A stretch of DNA of 24,126 bases from an uncultured Faecalibacterium sp. (GTDB lineage Bacteria > Bacillota > Clostridia > Oscillospirales > Ruminococcaceae). The stretch covers positions 1 to 24,126 of the forward strand of contig CAKSWG010000028.1 in assembly GCA_934511465.1 (NCBI GenBank). The letters are read 5' to 3'. A program made the position numbers and the translations under genes. Positions 19,332 to 24,126 of the stretch are shown here, one piece after another. Positions within the stretch are counted from its first letter, which is position 1. Each line of letters begins with the position of its first letter. The notes beneath the pieces are model-generated. The model was not told where the DNA came from, ran no database searches, and was given only the letters and a program-made list of their open reading frames with translations.

Positions 19332-19440
19332 ATGCTTTCCTCCTGCGGTTTCTGTCAGCATTCCCCGGCCTGTGCCGGGCTATGCAGACCCGCTGCAGCA
19401 AAAAAACGGTAATATTTCATGAAATTTTTTTGAGAATGAT
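19332..19440. promoter_or_regulatory. tepA-side half of the tepA-rex divergent region, with a 12-bp palindrome
   Basis: ATTTCATGAAAT (19414-19425) is a perfect 12-bp palindrome in an A/T-rich block just upstream of the rex -35 box and on the promoter side of tepA. It does not resemble the classic Rex operator (TTGTTAA-n4-TTAACAA). A small hairpin, CCCGGC-CTGT-GCCGGG, lies at about 19364-19379 in the tepA leader. No strong promoter for tepA was seen; TATTAC on the minus strand at the palindrome edge is a weak -10 candidate. Confidence 0.4.
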
Positions 19441-19468
19441 TTGACATTCTCCATCGGTGCAGTATACT
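19441..19468 (+). promoter_or_regulatory. Promoter of rex
   Basis: TTGACA (19441-19446), 16-bp spacer and TATACT (19463-19468), close to the sigma-A consensus. The leader is about 118 nt. No full Rex operator was recognised, so autoregulation is not supported by sequence here. Confidence 0.85.
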
Positions 19469-19592
19469 TTAAATAATTGACTGTAATATCTGCAATATGG
19501 ACCCGTAAACGGATCGGGGTTTCTCTGCGCCGCATCTGTAAAGCAGGCAGCTGCGGCAAGTACTGCGATAGAGCGAAAGGAGAAAGTATTCT

Positions 19593-20234
19593 ATGAACAC
19601 CCCTGCAAAGGCTTCGCTTCCCGTTATCAAGCGTCTTCCCAAATATTACCGCTATCTGCGCTCTCTGCAGGAAGATGGCATCAACAGCATTTCCTCCCGC
19701 GAGCTGGCTGCTCAGATGGGCACCACCGCTTCGCAGGTGCGGCAGGACTTCAACTGCATCGGCGATGTGAATGGCCGGCAGGGCATCGGCTACTCGGTGG
19801 AAAACCTGCTTTCCATTCTGGAAAGCCTGCTGTTCGGCAACGGCGACCGCCTGCCCACCATCCTGATCGGCTGTGGCCGTCTGGGCAAGGCCGTGAGCCG
19901 CTTTATCACCACCGACACCAACGGCTACCGCCTGATCGCCGCCTTTGATGTGGCACAAAACGAGGTGGGCAAGGAGATCAACGGCATCCAGATCCGCCAC
20001 ATTGACGAGCTGGAAGCCTTCTGTGCCGAGCACCACCCCAAAGTGGCCGTGCTCTGTGTGCCCCGCGACGGCGCCGAAAAGGTGAGCGGACGTCTGGTGG
20101 ATCTGGGCATCGAGGGCTTCTGGAACTTCTCCCACTACGATCTTTCCGTGCCGTATCCGGATGTGGTGGTGGAGAACGTCCATCTGGGCGACAGCCTGAT
20201 GAGCCTTGGCTACCGCCTGCGCAATCAGGACTGA
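19593..20234 (+). CDS. rex: Redox-sensing transcriptional repressor Rex
   Basis: Cytoplasmic NADH/NAD+ sensor of 213 residues that represses fermentation and electron-transfer genes until NADH builds up. The N-terminal winged helix (about 10-80) has 'SSRELAAQMGTTASQVRQDF', the DNA-recognition helix typical of Rex. The Rossmann domain starts with 'TILIGCGRLGKA', giving the dinucleotide-binding G93-x-G95-x-x-G98. A domain-swapped C-terminal helix is expected in 'VHLGDSLMSLGYRL'. The start ATG follows AAAGGAGAAAG. It is monocistronic or read through repeat copy D into tdk. The gene fits an obligate anaerobe that ferments to butyrate or similar products, but its targets are not in view. Confidence 0.95.
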   Translation: MNTPAKASLPVIKRLPKYYRYLRSLQEDGINSISSRELAAQMGTTASQVRQDFNCIGDVNGRQGIGYSVENLLSILESLLFGNGDRLPTILIGCGRLGKAVSRFITTDTNGYRLIAAFDVAQNEVGKEINGIQIRHIDELEAFCAEHHPKVAVLCVPRDGAEKVSGRLVDLGIEGFWNFSHYDLSVPYPDVVVENVHLGDSLMSLGYRLRNQD

Positions 20235-20259
20235 GCATACCTATTATAATTAATAAGAG

Positions 20260-20461
20260 AACCCTCTCAGTCAAAGCCTGAGATGCCGCCGAACCCTCTC
20301 AGTCTCGCATACGCTCGACAGCTCCCCCGAAAGGGGAGCTTTATGAGTGGGGACAGGAAAGTTTCTGCTTCTCCGGCGAAGGACAGCCTGCCCGGAAGAT
20401 GCAGAAAAGCTCCCCCCATCGGGGGAGCTGGCAAAGCCGTCAGGCTTTGGCTGAGAGGGTT
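20260..20461. repeat. Intergenic palindromic repeat, copy D (with doubled left end)
   Basis: The outer ends AACCCTCTCAGTCAAAGCCT (20260-20279) and AGGCTTTGGCTGAGAGGGTT (20442-20461) are inverted with one mismatch in 20. The left end is present twice (20260 and 20292), 32 bp apart. Inside are CAGCTCCCCCGAAAGGGGAG and, further right, CTCCCCCCATCGGGGGAGCTG, each a hairpin followed by T-rich bases on one strand. It is longer than the other copies because of an inserted segment at about 20345-20390. It lies 25 bp after the rex stop and 9 bp before the tdk ribosome site. Confidence 0.92.
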
Positions 20462-20484
20462 CTTCTGTAAGGAGAGTTTTTCAA

Positions 20485-21099
20485 ATGGCAAAACTGTATT
20501 TCCGCTACGGCGCAATGAACAGCGGCAAAAGCACCGCCCTGATGCAGGTGGCCCACAACTACGAAGAGCAGGGGATGCGGGTGCTGATCTTAAAACCGCA
20601 GGTGGATACCAAGGGCGGCGGCGAACTGGTAAGCCGTCTGGGCGTGCGCCGCAAAGCGGACTTGCTCATCCCGCCGGAGATGGACGTCTTTGCCGCCGTG
20701 CGGCAGGCTGCACAGGGCGAAAAGCCGTTGGCCTGCGTATTGTGCGACGAGAGCCAGTTCTTCACTGCGCAGCAGGCCGAGCAGCTGTTCATGGTGACTG
20801 TGGATCTGAACATCCCGGTGATCTGCTACGGCCTGCGGGCAGATTTTTCGCTCAAGGGCTTCCCCGGCTCCACCCGCCTTTTGGAGCTGGCCCACACCAT
20901 TGAGGAGATGAAGACCATCTGCACCTGCGGGCGCAAAGCCATCTGCAACTGCCGCAAGGTGAACGGCAGGTTCGTCTTTGAAGGTGAGCAGGTGGCCATC
21001 GATCTGGAAAACGACGTACAGTATGTGAGTATGTGCCCTCAATGCTACTTTAAGGCACGGCGAGCCTTCTACGCCGAAAAAGCTGCCGCCAAAAGCTGA
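20485..21099 (+). CDS. tdk: Thymidine kinase (type II)
   Basis: Cytoplasmic salvage enzyme (204 residues, normal for bacterial TK) that phosphorylates thymidine with ATP. The P-loop GAMNSGKST is at 9-17. 'VLCDESQFF' near 85-93 holds the catalytic Asp-Glu pair. Zinc-binding cysteines are CTCGRKAIC near 149-157 and the later CPQC. 'VICYGLRADFSLKGFPGS' is the conserved lasso-side strand. The ATG follows TAAGGAGAG. A TATAAT hexamer at 20245-20250 lacks a matching -35, so transcription may come from rex through repeat D or from a promoter not recognised. A terminator follows at 21114. Confidence 0.95.
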   Translation: MAKLYFRYGAMNSGKSTALMQVAHNYEEQGMRVLILKPQVDTKGGGELVSRLGVRRKADLLIPPEMDVFAAVRQAAQGEKPLACVLCDESQFFTAQQAEQLFMVTVDLNIPVICYGLRADFSLKGFPGSTRLLELAHTIEEMKTICTCGRKAICNCRKVNGRFVFEGEQVAIDLENDVQYVSMCPQCYFKARRAFYAEKAAAKS

Positions 21100-21104
21100 G
21101 AAAA

Positions 21105-21116
21105 CTTGTATACAAG
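21105..21116. promoter_or_regulatory. GntR-type operator-like palindrome after tdk
   Basis: CTTGTATACAAG is a perfect 12-bp palindrome and matches the core of the Bacillus GntR box. Its 10-bp core, TTGTATACAA, occurs again at 21631-21640 in the sugar-importer promoter. It overlaps the start of the tdk terminator, so its position alone does not show what it controls. Confidence 0.35.
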
Positions 21117-21152
21117 GCTGCTGTGTCCGCGGACATGGCGGCCTTATTTTTT
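21114..21152 (+). terminator. Terminator of tdk
   Basis: AAGGCTGCTGTGTCCG pairs with CGGACATGGCGGCCTT almost completely (three G-U pairs), followed by ATTTTTT. Confidence 0.85.
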
Positions 21153-21600
21153 CCTGTGCATTCGGCACGTGCTTTGCGCAGCACCGCAAAATATATTTCG
21201 TTTTGCGCAAAAACGCTCAAAAAAGGCCGTTGCTGCACACATTCCGGCCCATCGGATACCTTATTCCACGCGCCCCGCACGCAATTGATATATCAGAGTG
21301 CACATTTTTTGCGCTATTGATATATCAGTTCATGATCCTGCATCCGGGCCATTTCGAGCTGTTGTTCTGCCACAATGTATGCAACAGCTCCATGTTCCGA
21401 AACCGAATGTTTACAAAATTATTGCAAAATTCGACGTTCCCTCTAGGATGCATCCAAGTTTTCTATGCAAAATGGCGAAATGGACATGTTGCACAGTTTT
21501 TCGGCCCAAGTTTATTCATTTCAGCAAAGGCGTCAAATCCCGCGCCAAAACAAGAGCAATATTTGTACGTTTTTTGTTTGGATATCTGCAATTTGCATCT
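21153..21600 (+). promoter_or_regulatory. Long A/T-rich upstream region of the sugar importer
   Basis: About 450 bp with no supported gene. It contains two identical palindromes, TGATATATCA (21286-21295 and 21318-21327), and a separate 8-bp stem, AGCTGTTG/CAACAGCT (21357-21364 with 21382-21389). Reading frames crossing it are open only because they join the binding-protein gene and have no ribosome site. No match to a known riboswitch was recognised. Its size and site content suggest multi-factor control of the importer. Confidence 0.5.
21286..21327. promoter_or_regulatory. Pair of operator-like sites TGATATATCA
   Basis: The 10-bp palindrome TGATATATCA occurs twice, within the longer direct repeat ATTGATATATCAG. 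The site starts are 32 bp apart, close to three helical turns, so both would face the same side of DNA. They lie about 295-335 bp upstream of the candidate promoter at 21620. The binding protein is unknown. Confidence 0.45.
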
Positions 21601-21619
21601 TTCTTTTTGCGCAGTGTTT

Positions 21620-21640
21620 TGCTATCATAATTGTATACAA
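21620..21640 (+). promoter_or_regulatory. Candidate importer promoter with an overlapping operator
   Basis: The extended -10 TGC-TATCAT (hexamer 21623-21628) has no strong -35, only TTCTTT 16 bp upstream. The palindrome TTGTATACAA (21631-21640) covers the predicted transcription start. A repressor bound there would block the promoter. GntR-family regulators use sites of this form; the actual regulator is not in the window. Confidence 0.5.
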
Positions 21641-21700
21641 CGGGGCGCGTGCAGAACCCCCGTTCAAGATGATGTTTTCTATATTAGGAGGAGAACAAAA

Positions 21701-23092
21701 ATGAGCAAGGCAATTTCTCGTCGTGATTTCATGAAGGTCAGCGGCGTTGTGGGCGCTGCCGGCCTGCTGGCTGCCTGCGGCGGCAATAACGCTGCATCTT
21801 CTGTGGCATCTTCCGCTGCTTCCGAGGCTCCCGCTGCTTCCGCAGACGAGAGTCTGGCACTGTCTGACGGTCCTGTTTCCATGACCATCAGCTGGTGGGG
21901 CGGTGACAGCCGTCACGAGGCTTACCAGAACGCCATCAAGGAGTTCCAGGCAGAGCACACCAACATCACCATCGAGCCCACCTTTGCCGCATGGTCCGGC
22001 TGGGAAGAGAAGATGGCAGCTGCCTTCATCGCAGGCAACGCACAGGATGTGTGCCAGGTGAACTGGAACTGGCTGTACAACTACTCTGCTGATGGCAGCA
22101 AGTTCGTGGATCTGAACACCGTTTCCAAGTTCCTGGATCTGACCCAGTGGGATGCCGCTGCCATGGACGCCTGCTACGTTGCAAACAGCCAGCAGTGCGT
22201 GCCTGTCTCCATGACCGGCCGTATCTTCTTCTGGAACATGACCACCTTCAACAAGGCTGGCATCACCGAAGTTCCCAAGTCTCTGGATGATCTGATGGCT
22301 GCCGGCAAGGCATTCAAGGAGAAGCTGGGCGACGATTACTACCCCATGCACCTGGGCGCATACGACCGTATGATCCTGATGGTGTTCTACCTCGAGTCCA
22401 AGTACGGCAAGGACTGGGCAGATCCCGTTACCTCCACCCTGAACTACACCGAGGACGAGATCGCTGAGGGTCTGGCCTTCATCAAGAGCCTGGTGGACAA
22501 CCACGTCATGATGAACCTGAAGACCTACTACTCTGCAAACTCCGATACCGCTACCCACCAGTCCAACGAGTGGATCACCGGTAAGATCGCAGGTATCTTC
22601 GAGTGGGATTCCGCTGCATCCAAGTACTCCTCCGCTCTGGATGACGCCAACAAGGACGGCTTCACCGTTGGCGAAGAGATCAAGTTCGGCGATAACAACG
22701 GCGGCTTCTCCAAGGTCTCCATGGGTCTGGCTATCACCAAGACCAGCCAGTGCGTTGCCGAGGCTGCTACCCTGATCAACTTCCTGCTGAACGAGGAGAA
22801 GGGCGCTTCCATCATGGGTTCCGAGTGCGGCATCCCCGCTTCCAAGGCTGGTCTGGCTGCCGCTCAGGCTGCCGGCGCCGTGAAGGATCTGGTCGCTGAG
22901 GCAAACGCCAAGGTCATGGCTTTCACCACCAACAAGCTGGATCCCCTGTTCGAGAACAACGACCTGAAGGCTTCCGGCACCGGTATCTATCAGGAAGTGT
23001 TCGACACCGTTGACTACGACGGCGTTGCAGGTGCAGATGTGGTCGACACCCTGCTGGACGGCATGGAGTCTGTTGGCTACACCATCGGCTGA
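21701..23092 (+). CDS. Sugar-binding lipoprotein of an ABC importer
   Basis: Extracellular solute-binding protein, family 1 (463 residues), that captures a sugar or oligosaccharide and delivers it to the permeases. The N-terminus reads MSKAISRRDFMKVSG, with a twin-arginine motif at 7-8, a hydrophobic stretch, and the lipobox LAAC with Cys26 as the anchor. A Ser/Ala linker follows. 'MTISWWGGDSRHEAYQNAIK' is the usual first strand of this family, and 'WGWEE'-like 'WSGWEEKMAAAFIAGNAQDV' fits CUT1 binding proteins. The ATG follows AGGAGGAG, an excellent site. Codon use is heavily biased, as expected for an abundant protein. The next gene is a permease, separated by a terminator-like hairpin. The sugar is unknown; maltodextrin, fructo-oligosaccharide and other plant sugars are all possible. 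Confidence 0.93.
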   Translation: MSKAISRRDFMKVSGVVGAAGLLAACGGNNAASSVASSAASEAPAASADESLALSDGPVSMTISWWGGDSRHEAYQNAIKEFQAEHTNITIEPTFAAWSGWEEKMAAAFIAGNAQDVCQVNWNWLYNYSADGSKFVDLNTVSKFLDLTQWDAAAMDACYVANSQQCVPVSMTGRIFFWNMTTFNKAGITEVPKSLDDLMAAGKAFKEKLGDDYYPMHLGAYDRMILMVFYLESKYGKDWADPVTSTLNYTEDEIAEGLAFIKSLVDNHVMMNLKTYYSANSDTATHQSNEWITGKIAGIFEWDSAASKYSSALDDANKDGFTVGEEIKFGDNNGGFSKVSMGLAITKTSQCVAEAATLINFLLNEEKGASIMGSECGIPASKAGLAAAQAAGAVKDLVAEANAKVMAFTTNKLDPLFENNDLKASGTGIYQEVFDTVDYDGVAGADVVDTLLDGMESVGYTIG

Positions 23093-23160
23093 GTTTGTGC
23101 CCGCGTGCCGCTGTGTGCGGTAGGATATCGTACATAAAAGGCACCCTTTGAACGATACAG

Positions 23161-23198
23161 GGGGCACCTGCCGCCCAACCGGCAGATGCCCCTTTTTT
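23161..23198 (+). terminator. Terminator-like hairpin between binding protein and permease
   Basis: GGGGCA-C-CTGCCG pairs with CGGCAG-A-TGCCCC, with a CCCAAC loop and then TTTTTT. In such operons a leaky terminator or 3' stabilising hairpin after the binding-protein gene keeps that protein in excess of the permeases. Confidence 0.88.
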
Positions 23199-23290
23199 GT
23201 CAGAAATATATTACAAATTTTTGACAAAGCTGTATCTGGTCTGTGTCCGTCTCATGCTCCGAAATTCCTTAAAAAAGGAGGATTTCCCAG

Positions 23291-24126
23291 ATGAAAGAAA
23301 GCAAGGCGCCTGCTGTCGGGCGTACCCCGTTCCAGAAATGGCTGGATAAGTATCAGGGTCTGTTTTATCTGATCCCCTGGATCATCGGTTTTGTCGTCTT
23401 TAAGGCTGTTCCCTTCGGCCAGTCGCTGTACTACAGCTTCACCGATATGAACTTCTTTAAGAACGATGTGAACTTTGTTGGTCTGGCCAACTACATTACC
23501 GCCTTTACCACCACCAAGATTACCAAGGCTCTGCTCATCACCTTCAAGTACGCGTTCATCACCGTGCCTCTGAAGCTGATCTTTGCACTGTTCATTGCAT
23601 ACATCCTGAACTTCAAGATCGCATGCGTGAACCTGTTCCGCACCGTGTACTACATTCCTTCCATTCTGGGCGGCTCTGTGGCTATCGCCGTGCTGTGGAA
23701 GGCAGTGTTCAGTGTGGACGGCCTGCTCAACACCGTTCTGCGCGCTATCACCTTTGGTCTGGTGCAGGGCCCGGAGTGGCTGAGCGACCCCAGCTACGCG
23801 CTGTGGATCATCTGTTTTTTGCGTATCTGGCAGTTCGGTTCCGCCATGGTGCTGTTCCTTGCAGCTCTGAAGGGCGTGCCCGCCGACCTGTACGAGGCCG
23901 CTACCATCGATGGCGCAGGCAAGTGGCGCCAGTTCTTCTCCATCACCGTCCCGATGATCACCCCCATTATCTTCTACAATCTGGTCACTCAGATCTGCCA
24001 GGCTTTCCAGGAGTTCAATGGCCCGTACATCATCACCAACGGCGGCCCTCGTGGTTCCACCACGCTGATCTCTCTGCTGGTTTACAACTACGCATTCAAG
24101 TCTTATGACATGGGTATGGCATCCGC
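23291..24126 (+). CDS. Sugar ABC importer permease, MalF/UgpA type (partial, 3' end outside)
   Basis: Inner-membrane permease subunit; 278 codons are in the window with no stop. The start ATG follows AAAAAAGGAGG. The first helix appears at about 20-42 (GLFYLIPWIIGFVVFKAVPF), and further membrane stretches follow. 'FRTVYYIPSILGGSVAIAVL' is the conserved second-domain start of MalF/UgpA permeases. The EAA loop, YEAATIDGAGKWRQFFSITV (about 204-223), contacts the ATPase; the region then continues with 'IFYNLVTQICQAFQEF'. A MalG-type partner should lie just beyond base 24126. No ATPase gene is in this cluster within the window, so MsmX (307-1422) is the expected motor. Confidence 0.93.
   Translation, partial: MKESKAPAVGRTPFQKWLDKYQGLFYLIPWIIGFVVFKAVPFGQSLYYSFTDMNFFKNDVNFVGLANYITAFTTTKITKALLITFKYAFITVPLKLIFALFIAYILNFKIACVNLFRTVYYIPSILGGSVAIAVLWKAVFSVDGLLNTVLRAITFGLVQGPEWLSDPSYALWIICFLRIWQFGSAMVLFLAALKGVPADLYEAATIDGAGKWRQFFSITVPMITPIIFYNLVTQICQAFQEFNGPYIITNGGPRGSTTLISLLVYNYAFKSYDMGMAS

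Noticed and set aside
19441..19592. Rex operator in the rex leader (autoregulation)
   Set aside because: No sequence close to TTGTTAA-n4-TTAACAA was found; only loosely A/T-rich stretches.
21203..21700. N-terminal extension of the sugar-binding protein
   Set aside because: The in-frame extension has no ribosome site and would place 166 residues ahead of an intact lipoprotein signal; ATG 21701 follows an ideal AGGAGG site.

Overview
The window looks like chromosome of a G+C-rich, low-oxygen Firmicute, most likely Faecalibacterium or a close Oscillospiraceae relative. This is inferred from the gene set (Rex, a SpoIIIE/FtsK translocase next to a TepA-type protease, MsmX, a two-piece MetH), from sigma-A promoters with extended -10 elements, and from a family of palindromic intergenic repeats. 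No rRNA, tRNA, CRISPR array, IS element or phage gene was seen.

Layout. 1-1500: tail of a HAD-type phosphatase, a repeat, a terminator, then msmX (-), the ATPase for sugar ABC importers. 1450-5950: an AraC-type regulator (+) whose promoter overlaps the msmX promoter, a MATE exporter (-) with a structured leader, a PfkB-type fructokinase (+) and a PAP2 phosphatase (+). 5954-9660: metH (-) and its separate reactivation-domain partner (-), followed by about 500 bp that encode no protein but carry several strong hairpins on the metH strand. 9660-19331 (all -): tepA, then ftsK, a type II restriction-modification pair of the BsuBI/PstI family, ygiQ and a lipoprotein metallo-beta-lactamase protein. 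The last five are tightly packed and could share one transcript. 19441-21152 (+): rex and thymidine kinase. 21153-24126 (+): a long regulatory region, then a sugar-binding lipoprotein and the first permease of an ABC importer, cut by the window end.

How the parts fit. The binding protein and permease have no ATPase gene beside them in the window, so MsmX is the natural candidate partner; a fructokinase is nearby. The methionine synthase lacks the C-terminal reactivation domain, and the overlapping upstream gene supplies it. The restriction-modification pair is visibly A+T-richer than its neighbours and is wedged between ftsK and ygiQ, which points to acquisition.

Most notable: (1) four copies of a 100-200 bp palindromic repeat, each beginning 1-25 bp after a gene's stop codon and able to fold into terminator-like hairpins on either strand; (2) the restriction-modification insertion; (3) a possible structured RNA after metH; (4) a 550-bp promoter region before the sugar importer with two kinds of palindromic operator-like sites; (5) a MATE leader with a nine-codon upstream reading frame and hairpins.
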